Positions 45,301 through 55,691 of a stretch of DNA of 64,000 nt are shown here, piece after piece. Every line of letters starts with the position of its first letter. The stretch's first letter is position 1. The stretch spans positions 2,356,001 to 2,420,000 of the forward strand of contig JAFKAC010000002.1 of assembly GCA_025766275.1 (NCBI GenBank), given 5' to 3'. Source of the DNA: Lactarius indigo. Taxonomy: Eukaryota > Basidiomycota > Agaricomycetes > Russulales > Russulaceae. A program made the translations under genes and the position numbers. The notes under the pieces are model-generated. The model had not been told where the DNA came from. It ran no database searches and was given only the letters and a program-made list of their open reading frames with translations.

Positions 45301-45707
45301 GGGGCCGATGTGGTCACCTAGGGGGAGTTGGACTATGATACCACTGACGGTATCATCACTATTGAGCTTCTGTACGACGTCCACGATCTCGTCCACGGTT
45401 GCTTCTACAGGCAGGGTGATATGTCTATAGAGAATGCCGACCTCTTCGGCGGCCTTGATCTTCATGCGGACATAAACACTGGAATCGGGACGGGCACCCG
45501 CCTGCACTATGATAAGTTGGGGTTGAAAGCGGGGATATGTCGACTTGAGCGTTTTGATCCTTTGGGCAACCTCATCGCGAATAGACCTGGATCGGTAGCG
45601 GTCAATATTACGGTCGAATGAGTAAAGTGCATGGATAGCGACTTTGCAATAGCAGTTCCGTCTATGATCTTGGCAGAAGCAGCATAACTTTCGACTGGAG
45701 TGGCCAT
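42332..45707 (-). CDS. ADE3: Cytosolic trifunctional C-1-tetrahydrofolate synthase
   Basis: Eleven exons (minus): 45707-45643, 45586-45248, 45192-44955, 44900-44789, 44738-44161, 44114-44057, 44010-43077, 43019-42715, 42661-42599, 42545-42441 and 42387-42332; about 950 aa, the length of yeast Ade3. The N-terminal third is methylene-THF dehydrogenase/cyclohydrolase: [15 protein letters not shown] (catalytic Lys), [37 protein letters not shown] and [12 protein letters not shown]. The rest is 10-formyl-THF synthetase: [17 protein letters not shown] (ATP loop), [20 protein letters not shown] and [11 protein letters not shown] near the end. It interconverts one-carbon folates for purine and thymidylate synthesis. 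No presequence, so cytosolic. Gene symbol by analogy to yeast. Confidence 0.94.
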
Positions 45708-45971
45708 TGTTAAACGGTTGGGCGATAACAATCGCTGTAATTGCCCGAGGCGCACCCGGGTTAGGCGCACCATCACGCGACCACGCGACGTTTAACCCGT
45801 TCCGTCTGTCTGGTGTGTGAATGTCCCGTTCTTGTCCATCACGTGGCTCTTCGGCCTCTCTCACTGCTCTTCGTCATTCCCAAAGACCCGACACCCAAAA
45901 AAAAGCGGCATCAGTCTGCATCTTTATACCTCTTTGAACCTTTCTTACTCATTTTACTCTTTCACTTTAAT
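45708..45971. promoter_or_regulatory. Divergent promoter of C1-THF synthase and mitochondrial GrpE
   Basis: 264 bp between divergent starts. It contains cacgtggc (CACGTG E-box) near 45840 and C/T-rich DNA just before the GrpE start. Shared control is inferred. Confidence 0.45.
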
Positions 45972-46767
45972 ATGAGTCGCCCTGCCCTGAACCTTCTCCG
46001 ATTCGCCACCTCATCACTGCGCACCCCCGCTGTTTCCCATTCTTACTATCACTCTCATCGAACCGCCGCGATAAGTTCACGAACCTACTCGAGTACTGCA
46101 CCGGAAAATTCTAAGGAATCTCCGGAAGGGTCAGGGGGTGTCCAGACCAAGGCCGAGGATAAAGTTGACCAAGTCCCACCGTTGCCGGAACTCGAGGCCA
46201 AATTACAGGCCAAGGAGGCCGAAGTGTCGGACTTGACGGTACGCTCGTCTCGATGAGTTATCACACGACCGTCCTTTCTGATTTACCACACGCTTTTAGG
46301 GTAGGCTACGATATCTCCAAGCCGACTTCTTGAACCTCCAGCGAAACGCAGCTCGTGAGAAGGAGCAAACGCGGGACTTTGCCATCACTCGGTTTGCCGG
46401 AGACCTCCTCGAAACCGTCGATGTGCTATCCCTAGCTCTCAAATCGGTACCCGAATCCGCCCTCGCACCGCCAACGGAAACGAATTCGCGTGACTCATCC
46501 AAATCCCCCTCTGTGTACTTACAAGAACTACACCATGGCGTTGAGATGACACAACGTCTATTGCTGCAAACCCTGTTCAAGTATCACGTCAAGCCTTTCG
46601 ACCCCACGGGCGACAAGTTCGACCCCAACCGCCACGAAGCGTTATACCAGGCGCCGGTGCCCGGCAAAGAGCCCGGATCCGTCATTGATTGCCAGAAAAC
46701 TGGCTATACAATTAAAGACCGGGTTTTGCGAGCAGCGCAAGTTGGAGTTGCTCAGGAAACATCATAA
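45972..46767 (+). CDS. MGE1: Mitochondrial GrpE-type nucleotide exchange factor (Mge1)
   Basis: Two exons, 45972-46238 and 46300-46767; about 244 aa. Mge1 releases ADP from the matrix Hsp70 in the import motor and in folding. A mitochondrial presequence-like N-terminus (SRPALNLLRFATSSLRT, rich in Arg/Ser) precedes the long coiled coil (ELEAKLQAKEAEVSDL, YLQADFLNLQRNAAREKEQ). The beta-domain carries the GrpE signature: YHVKPFDPTGDKFDPNRHEA and a C-terminal KTGYTIKDRVLRAAQVGVA. Typical length for fungal Mge1. Confidence 0.94.
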
Positions 46768-46900
46768 CTACTGCAGTAGCCAACCTGGGACTGTAGCGTA
46801 TGATTTTTTTTTTTATGAGTGGACGTAGATTTGCGCATTCACGCCATAGATAGGATAGGGGATACACTCCCATGCATTTTTCACATTACCGCACTAATAA

Positions 46901-48369
46901 TCACCGAATCTCAACTCCCAGCTGCTCTTTTAGGTGTGAAACTACCCGATCCTGCAACTCGTTGACCTCTTCATTCACCAATGACCTGCCAAGAACATGA
47001 GAACACAATTCGGCCTCAAGAAACGTCAGTTTACCTATCAAATGAACGATAAACGACTCGGGCCGTCAAGCTGTCGCGTTGCGTTTTCGGGTGTGTGAAC
47101 CTGTCAATCTTCGCGACAGCGTGTGAGCGCAACAAGAATTTCGGACAATTGGTGGCATACAATGGCGACATCCTCAACGAGATCCCCGGCGACGTCCCTC
47201 ACCACGTCGTAAAGGTCATTGTCATGCATATCGCGGCCCGGCTTCCAGAAACTGATGTCCCTGTAGCTCGGGGGATACTTAGAGTATGGCTTGAACGTGT
47301 TGATTTTTCCGTGTGTAAACTGCGAGAGAAACCGGTGGTCTTCAGACCAGAACAACCGGATGTCGGGAATGGAGAAGAGAATCATAGCGATACGCTCGAG
47401 CCCAAGACCAAAAGCCCAACCCATTTTGTTTGCGACACCTGCGACAAAATTTCAGCGATGGTTCAAAGACACTGTTGAGACCATACCTGCGCGGTCAAGT
47501 GTCGATTGCAGCACAACGCCACAACCGAGGATCTCAAGCCATTTTCCACGGAAGAACACCTCGACTTCATAACTGGGGCTCGTAAACGGAAAATAGGCTT
47601 CTATCCACCTGACTCGAAGAGGATCGTCCTTGGAAGCGCCAGCTACGCCAGCGAATAGTTCATATAGCAAACTGTTCAAGCAGAGCTTTAGATTTTTTGC
47701 GGTGACCTCCGAACTACGCACGTTATGCGAAGTCTGCGCTGGGTTCGAGTGGGAGATATGCCGAACGTCTTCGATGACGATGTTCGATGCAGCCAGCTGG
47801 CGCTCCAGGCGTTGTGTCTCCCTCTCAATCTGTTCGATGCTTGATGTGTCATTGCCGAAAATTTTAGCCCCCTCCATCTGGTGGAAGACTGGGTAGTGGG
47901 ACGCGTCTATTTCATCGCGTCGGTATACATCTGCAGTGAGCAGCCAGCGCTCGGTTCCCTTGGCGAAGACTTCGACTTCATGGGCCGAAGTGTGTGTGCG
48001 AAGCATCGTGTTCCTATTAATGTAGTAGGAGTCTGTTTTTGCTCTGCCAGGATGATCCGCGGGGAAGGAGAGGGAATCAAAGTTCTGGTTGGGGGTAACG
48101 ATGGGGGAGAGTGAGGAGAGGTGCGAAAAATCGGGGAAGTGATTCTCTATGAGAGTGCGCAATGTGCTAATCGGGTGTCCATTCTGTGCATGCAGACGTT
48201 TAGAGAGTTTAGAGGAGATTGAAGGGGACAAGTTGGTGTAGTCATCGGTGGTATACGTCCCTCCGAGGACCCGAATATGTGACGGAGCTGAGGTGGCTTG
48301 ACGACGTCGAGCGGGGAATATGGGAGTACGGCGATGCAAGTAACGAACCCTCCCAAGCAAGGATGTCAT
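46901..48369 (-). CDS. MSF1: Mitochondrial phenylalanyl-tRNA synthetase
   Basis: Exons (minus): 48369-47487, 47438-47161, 47108-47035 and 46985-46901; about 439 aa. This monomeric enzyme charges mitochondrial tRNA-Phe. The N-terminus is Arg-rich, consistent with import. The class II catalytic core has motif 2-like [40 protein letters not shown] and motif 3 [16 protein letters not shown]. The C-terminal anticodon-binding FDX-ACB domain reads [38 protein letters not shown] and [11 protein letters not shown]. The acceptor at 47109 (cgcgaag) was selected to give [11 protein letters not shown]. It is head to head with the next gene, 90 bp apart. Confidence 0.93.
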
Positions 48370-48459
48370 GAACCCCCAAGTGAAGCGGTGGCAGTAGCCC
48401 GGTGTGTGAGCACGACTCGGTTAGCTCCGGCCACCCGGGAGTTTCCGGGCCGTGACGCT

Positions 48460-49620
48460 ATGTCGCTCACCATCAAGATACCCACCAAGAAGAACAACTC
48501 GAACAACTCGGTATCATCGTTTTGCTACACAACATGCCCTATTTACCCACTCACTTCTATGCATGCAGGGCCCAGAACCCTCCAATGCACGTCGTAAGTC
48601 CACTCGAAGGCGGGTGACCACAGATTCAGAGGAAGACGATTACGAACCATCACCCACGCACTCTGAATCTAAACAAAGACGAAGGCCTGCACCCAGAGTC
48701 AAAGGAGAAAGGGAAGACGATCCCTCTCTCCGAGATTCAGCTTGGGTGAGGGATCGCAGTCAACTTGGCGGATCCAAACGCCCCAGAGATGATCCTCTTT
48801 CTGCGGATGAGCCAGAAGGACAACTCGACGCCACGGTCTCACCGGATGTAGACTCATCTGCTAATGCTACCGCTACGGCCGCATTGGAGGTAGTCAAAGA
48901 AGAGCCCGCATCGGTCTCTCTTCCCCCGTTCAAAAAGAAGCGACTTCCCCCGATCAAGAAGAACAAACCCAACGCAGTTCCATCGACAAATGCCACTCCA
49001 AACCACCCGGCAACAGGAAAACCTGGGCAGGAAGCAAAAGCTGGTCCTAGCCTCGTGCAGGAAGAGTCTGTGGATACATTATCGGTCTTGAAGAGACCAA
49101 AACGAATCAATAATCAGCAAGAAGTCAACTTAAATGACAAGAGTGTATACGAATCACTTTTCAAACACGTGCGTCTTCCGTTAACAGGCTCAGAGATTCG
49201 ACGTTCAATGCACTTCCTAGTCCGGTGGCTCCATCCCACGTGCAGGTCTCAACCTGAAGGAGAAAGAAGAGCGACGAAGGGAGTTGGATAGAATGCGGGA
49301 GGAAGACCGCAGGCGACGAGCTGCAGATGCCGTAAGCTCATTGTTCTTTGGCCTTTCTTTACCTTTTCATGTTCTTGACTTTGACCATGGCTGTGGCTCA
49401 GGAGCACGTCTTTGACTTACGCGCTCAACACAACAAGATCACGTCCTTCGTGGAACGCCTACAGGCCCGTCGCAGCGGAGCGCTCTGGCCTAACATACTT
49501 GCCGTTGCCTTCAGGCAGGAACGTGAGAGGGATGACCGTCGGCGAGAGCAAGAGCGAGCTCGGCAGAGAGAGGTTACCGGGAAGGGGAAGGAGAGTGGAG
49601 AGGTTCCTGAAGAACGTTAG
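48460..49620 (+). CDS. Basic Ser/Pro/Lys-rich, probably nuclear protein; family not recognised
   Basis: Four exons: 48460-48510, 48569-49168, 49221-49331 and 49402-49620; about 326 aa. It begins MSLTIKIPTKKNNSNNS, then low-complexity sequence rich in Arg/Ser/Asp/Glu with several possible nuclear signals (RRKSTRRR, FKKKRLPPIKKNK). A short conserved-looking segment KRINNQQEVNLNDKSVYESL is followed by a charged helix (KEKEERRRELDRMREEDRRRR) and a coil (FDLRAQHNKITSFVERLQAR). No catalytic motif. A chromatin- or RNA-associated role is only a guess from composition. Confidence 0.7.
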
Positions 49621-50106
49621 CTGCAACCACGTGGGTTCACCTGCGTTATGCCTTACATTCTTCCCTCCATTTTTTATCAGCAATTAGCAGGTCGTAGCTC
49701 CTTTGAATTCCGGGCCCTTGGATCTTGCCTCGTGGCAGTCCGTTCACACGAGCGAAAAGCACTGCTGTAAGCTAGCGATGGCAGCGTCTTTGTCCCCTAC
49801 CGGCTATAACTGTCCGACAAATGACAAGCGATATGGCCAGACACCATTTCAAAACATCTCTGTCTTTCTAGTGGTCGCCGCCGCGCCCCTTATCATATTC
49901 CGAGCAATGATGGCGGCTTACGGGATTAAGATGCACCTAGCCTCCGTAAGTCAAGCGAGTCTCATTTTTTATGACTCTAGCGGACACGCGCGGGAAGCGG
50001 TAATCTCGGAACCATCCATAAACGTTACGGGCATCAATAGGACTAGAGGAAGTATAAATATGAATGTAGCTGGCACGTCAAATAAGCGCCTGGCTGAATT
50101 TTTACC
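49621..50106. promoter_or_regulatory. Upstream region of the F-box gene with TATA box
   Basis: 486 bp without a supported gene. TATAAATA at 50053-50060 lies 47-54 nt before the ATG at 50107 and is a good TATA box. An open frame 49703-50110 with one hydrophobic stretch shows no conserved pattern. Confidence 0.5.
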
Positions 50107-51955
50107 ATGACATCCCCAGCTTTTTTGTCCAACATCAGCACTTCGTCGCTACTGGAGGCGCTGATAACTAAATTCGACAATGGCTTCATCCTAGATGAAA
50201 ATGGGTAAGTCTATTCTAGATACCTTCTCTGACGAGGTGCAAATGGTTAATGGGTTGGTCGTTTAGTGAATGTTCTGAGTCTATCAGTGTTGGTCATCTC
50301 AACTTCTCTAGGCCGCCCACGTAACTCAAATTTTCCCCTTTCAGGATGAGGTCCGGAAATTAGCCACACTCCTCCCTCGCCTACAAATGCTCCTTGCCCG
50401 TCGGCAGAACAATGTGGCCGCCATTAACAAACTTCCCATCGAGATTCTTGCGCACATCTTCAAATTGGCAAGCATGGCGGAAGCAGATGCCCACCCAGCA
50501 CAGTGCATTATTGTCCTGTCTTTGGTTTGTTCCCACTGGCGTCAAACGGCCCTCGGATTTCCGGCATTATGGACCACGATTCATCTCCGGGAAGGCGCCA
50601 TCCATGACTTCCAGCTGGCCACGCTTTGTTTAGAGAGGTCAAAGGACGCCTCTCTCAGTATCGTTATCTCAACTCTGTTCCGAGGAGAACAGATATCCAA
50701 TTTTTTCCTGCCATACTCGTCTCGAATCGAAAGCGTCTCGATCTCGATCCCATTCAAGTGTTCGTCATACGATGTCCCGCGCTTCCTCTTATCCACGTGT
50801 GGGTTTCTGGCCCCTAGGCTGAAATCTCTTCGTCTGTGCACCGCAATGTGGGGCTCGTACCACTCTCCCGTTCTTCCACCGATCTTTGGCGGGGATATAT
50901 CACGTGTGACGCATCTCCAGGTCGAATCTTTCTCGCCATATCCCGGGCACACCTTTGGTTGCCTAACTCACTTAGCATTAAGCTCACAATCACAGTACGA
51001 GAAGAGACCTTCCATGACCGAGTTTCTTGACTTCCTCGAAGCAAATCCTCACCTTGAAGAACTCCTCCTGGACGATGCCGGCCCCTCGATTAACACTTCA
51101 GATCGTCGCCCTCCCATTCATTTACCCCATCTGCGACTTTTGTGCTTTGTTTCGACTCTGACAGAGAGGGCATTGGCGTCGCGCGTTCTGACTCATCTCC
51201 GACTCCCCCGCCATTGTTGCATCCGGGCTCACCGAGACATGGACCCGTCTCATCCGGACGAGCTTTTACCGTCCCCTTTTCCGGTGGATGTTCACCTTCT
51301 ACCAACGTTCGGGAGCGTCGAGAAGCTTTCAATCCGAGACGATATGAAAGTCTTTGGAGAGTGTTCTATCCGATATAGTGCCACTTCCCGTCACTCCGGT
51401 GTCTCCACATCATACCGGCTGCGGGGCGAGTCAGACGTATACAACGTATGGCCTGAATCTGCTCTCAACTGCTTCCTGCGGTCCCTTCCTTGCTCGCAAA
51501 TACGGTCACTATGTCTCGGCCTGGGAAAATCTTCCCAGTCATTCCACGCCGATGGGTGGAGGTGTCTATTTGAGCGATTGACGGCTCTTGAAGAGCTCTC
51601 CCTCATGGACATGGACGTCTCAAACGTTATGGAAGGGTTAGTCACGCAACGCCCCGACACAGAGGGTAGAGATATTCTTCCGAAACTGTCCTCATTCCGC
51701 CTCATACGCCCAAAGGCCTTGAATGTCGACTCCTTGGTTTTATGGAGCGAAGAACGTACGATGCGCGAACAACCTATCAATTGCGCGTTGATAGTATTTC
51801 TAGAAACGCACGTCATGTCTTCTCCAGATTTCAACGTGCCCGATACCTTGCTCAAGAACGTACACTTCCTTACCGCAATGTCTGCTGACCCTGGCGATCA
51901 CACTTTCGATGAACCCTCGGACATGACTTGGCCACCTTTTGGTAGAGACGTTTGA
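50107..51955 (+). CDS. F-box protein with leucine-rich repeat-like region
   Basis: Exons: 50107-50204, 50267-50288 (22 nt) and 50345-51955; about 576 aa. It starts MTSPAFLSNISTSSLLEALI. A short coiled lead (RKLATLLPRLQMLLARRQN) precedes the F-box: INKLPIEILAHIFKLASM and SLVCSHWRQTALGFPALW. The remaining ~450 residues form irregular Leu-rich repeats (HLQVESFSPYPGHTFGCLTH, LEELLLDDAGPS, LTALEELSLMDMDVSN). Such proteins are substrate adaptors of SCF ubiquitin ligases and are heavily expanded in Agaricomycetes; the substrate is unknown. The 22-nt second exon was chosen because it restores phase; its donor is gttggt. Confidence 0.82.
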
Positions 51956-52188
51956 CGATATTAGAACTACTATCATATTACTCTACAACATCCTTTTAAG
52001 TTAGACCCTTATGTCCTATCAGTACTACCTGATATCTTGTCGTGTATTCGTTCTTATAGTAGTCATAATTTGCCAACTCAATGTCACGTGATCGTGACGC
52101 GCTATTTGTGACGCGTCTTGTCCTTGGGTCTTGCCTGTAGGTTCGCTTGACTCGACTTCAGTCATCAGAACGCATCAGACTTGGGGCT

Positions 52189-55100
52189 ATGAAGTTCTTC
52201 ATTGACGACCTTCCCGTGCGCAGCTTGTATACTTCTCATTGATCTAAAGCGAATGACCATGGCTGACAGATAATCTTTCCTTATGACCGAATATACCCTG
52301 GTGAGACGCATCCCTATCTCGTATGCAATTATATTCGTTTACTCACTGTATTTCAAGAGCAATATGCGTACATGTGTGACCTGAAGAGAACACTGGATGC
52401 GACGGTGCGTATGTGTAGGCCTCAAGTTCCTGGTAGTCGCTCACTAGTGCTATATGGTAGGGACATTGCGTACTTGAAATGCCCTCAGGGACGGGGAAGA
52501 CGGTATCTCTACTATCCTTGATCGTATCATATCAACAGGTATCATCTGTCCTCCCTCGATGAATTTGTTTTTGACTTTCCGTTATCTCTAGTTCTTCCCC
52601 GTAAAGCGCAAACTCATATACTGTTCTCGAACAGTCCCCGAGATCGAGAAAGCACTTTCCGAGCTGAAGCGACTGATGGCCTACCGCATATCAGTGGCAG
52701 AGACTGACGAGCAGCGAAAGAAGGAAGAAGCCTTCATTGGCTTAGGACTGACCAGTCGCAAGAATCTATGCATACACCCCGAAGTATGGAACCCCGTCAG
52801 CAATCGCTGCCATTCGTGACTCATATTTCAAGGTATCCAAAGAGAAAAAGGGCAAAGTCGTAGATGCCCGATGTCGAGATCTCACGAACCCTGCCGTGGT
52901 GAACAAGGCTAGAGCGGAGCCTGGGTCAGTGGAAGTATGTAGCTTTCACGAGGTGGGCACCCATTTATTCTAGCACCTCATCTGCCATCACTCAAACACG
53001 TACCAAAAGAACATGAATGACATCCCATACGAGAATATCCTGTCACCTGGCATCTGGACCTTAGCAGACGTCTTGCAGCACGGGCGAGATACTGGGACCT
53101 GTCCTTATTTTACTATCAGGCGTTCGGTCTGCCCCCATTTTCCCATTCTTGTTACGAAGGGCTGATTCGTGTTTCGCGTATCAAGATGCCGTTCGTTGAT
53201 GTCATCATCTATTCCTTCCATTACCTTCTCGATCCGAAAGTGGCGGAACAAGTCTCCAAGGAGATGTCCAAGGACTCCATTGTTGTATTCGATGAAGCAC
53301 ACAACATAGGTGAGGACACTATGCGCCAAGTTTGCAGCCAAGTACTAATCGAATCAGATAATGTATGCATCGAGTCTTTGAGTATCGACCTGACCCGACC
53401 AATGCTTGACGCTGCAGCGCGGAGCGTGGATAAACTCGCGGACAAGATTGATGAGCAAGTTCTTTGATTCTTGCGTCGTGAATTAAGCTTGATTGGTCAT
53501 TCAGGATCAAGAAGACAGACGCCTCCAAGCTACAGGACGAATATGCCAAGCTTGTTGAGGGATTGCAGGAGGCTGCATCAGACGAGGATGCCTTCACGAG
53601 TACCCCAGGTCAACCAGAGCACCGTCTGATATTGCGGACTTAGCTGAGTTTATGATACAGTTCTCCCCGAAGACCTCCTCAAAGAAGCAATTCCTGGGAA
53701 CATACGAAAGGCGGAGCATTTCGTGGCATTTCTCAAACGGCTTGTTGAATATCTCAAGGTCGGATTCTACTCACCTCATTCCTGCAAGAGTCTTTCTTAT
53801 ATTCTCATGACTGCCCAGACTCGGATGCGCGTATTACATGTTGTCGCCGAAACCCCTTTGTCCTTCCTTCAACACTTAAAAGACATTACCTACATCGAGA
53901 GGAGGCCACTCCGGTAGGTTGACCACTGGGCGCACATACTAAACGCCGTCATGCAGCAACAACATCCTGACGACACCTTTCCGAACAGGTTTTGCGCAGA
54001 ACGATTGCAATCTCTGGTTCGAACTCTCGAACTTAATCGACTGGATGAATACTCGTCCTTACAAAAAGTTGCAAACTTCGCAACACTTGTCTCGACGTAT
54101 GAAAAAGGTCCTGAGCGCCCATTCATCATTCCTTGCGACTGCCATAGGTGTAAGTTGACATTAATACCTACAGGATTCCTCCTCATTCTAGAACCGTTCG
54201 AAACCGACAATGCTACGGTGCCAAACCCTATGTTCCACTTTGTGTATGTCCCCACGTCAAGACTATGTGTTTGCAGCCATGTACTCAAATGCCCTGTCAG
54301 TTGCATGGACCCTGCCATTGCTATCAAGCCAGTGTTTGAACGCTTCAGCAGCGTTGTCATCACCTCTGGAACAATCTCACCGCTTGACATGTATCCTAAA
54401 ATGCTGCAGTTTACTCCGGTAGTCCAAGAGACCTATGCAATGACCCTGACACGCAACGCTTTCCTACCCCTCGTGAGTGTCAACCGCCCGTTTTCCACCC
54501 ATTATGTGTGTTGAATGTGAGAAATTAGGTCATTACCCGGGGCAGTGATCAGGTTGCCATCAGCTCTCGCTTCGAGGTCCGAAACGACCCCGCCGTTGTT
54601 CGGAATTTTGGAAGCATTTTGGTGGAATACAGTAAGATCGTGCCCGATGGCGTCGTCGCGTTCTTCCCTAGCTACCTTTATATGGAGTCCATCGTTGCAG
54701 CATGGAATGACATGGTATGTATTTGTAACTTAATCTATTGTGACTCTAGCGTAAAACTGAATGCGGGATTCCTTAGGGCATCTTGAACGAAGTGTGGAAG
54801 CACAAGCTTATCTTCGTCGAGACACCTGATGCAAATGAAACCAGCATTGCACTTGAAAACTATCGGAGGGTAGGCCTCGCCGGTGTTCTCTACCTACGCG
54901 CTCATCCTCATCCCGAGCCAGGCATGCGATAATGGCCGAGGTGCTGTTCTGTTGTCCGTGGCGAGAGGGAAAGTCTCAGAAGGGATCGATTTCGACCACA
55001 ACTATGGCCGAGCCGTGATCATGTTTGGGTAGGTTTTCTGGGTCGCAGGAGGGTTGCAACGCGGTGACCGCTAATTGTTTCGTGCTTCCAGCGTCCCATA

Positions 55101-55691
55101 CCAGTACACGGAGAGTCGAATTTTGAAAGCACGGCTAGAGTACCTACGCGATGCTTATCGGATACGCGAGTCCGAATTCCTGGGCTTTGACGCAATTCGA
55201 AACGCGGCCCAGTGCGTCGGACGTGCGCTGCGAGGGAAGACCGACTGGGGTCTCATGATTTTTGCGGATAAGGTTCGTCCGTTTTTGAATTGTTGGTATA
55301 TATATGCTTATGCTCCGAGTTATCCTAGCGCTTCGCGCGTGCAGATAAACGCGCTAAGTTGCCTCGATGGATCAATCAGTACATCACTGAAACGGCTGCA
55401 AATCTCTCGACTGACATGGCTCTGACATTATCAAAGCTCTTCATGCGCACCATCTCACAGTCCGCTGGAGAGAATTCGACTGGGGTATCGCTTTGGACAG
55501 TGGAGGACGTTGAGAAAGCGCAGGCAGCTCAACGGCAGGCAGAGGCCGAACAAACTGCCGCCGTGACGGCACGGCAATCACGAGCCAGCCAAGTACTGGG
55601 ACTGGGAGAACCAATGGACGAGGACGATGATGAATACGACGCCGGCGGTTTTTCGGAACGAGCGCTGGGCGAGGTTAACTTGGATATATAA
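52189..55691 (+). CDS. RAD3: TFIIH 5'-3' DNA helicase Rad3/XPD
   Basis: Twenty exons from 52189 to 55691, including 52189-52215, 52270-52300, 52358-52404, 52461-52538, 52592-52783, 52833-52952, 53010-53126, 53186-53309, 53358-53454, 53505-53608, 53661-53758, 53819-53913, 53989-54107, 54174-54243, 54301-54472, 54529-54714, 54777-54869, 54922-55028, 55092-55272 and 55329-55691; about 806 aa. Motifs: FFIDDLP start, Walker [14 protein letters not shown], the four Fe-S cysteines (LCIHPE, ARCRD, VCSFHE, TCPYFT), DEAH box (VVFDEAHN), [32 protein letters not shown] and motif [16 protein letters not shown]. It unwinds DNA in nucleotide excision repair and supports transcription initiation. The intron at 53455-53504 uses a GC donor (gcaagt). 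The C-terminus is an acidic extension ([14 protein letters not shown]). Confidence 0.94.

Noticed and set aside
49703..50110. 135-codon open frame with one hydrophobic stretch before the F-box gene
   Set aside because: Overlaps the F-box TATA box and start codon and has no conserved motif.
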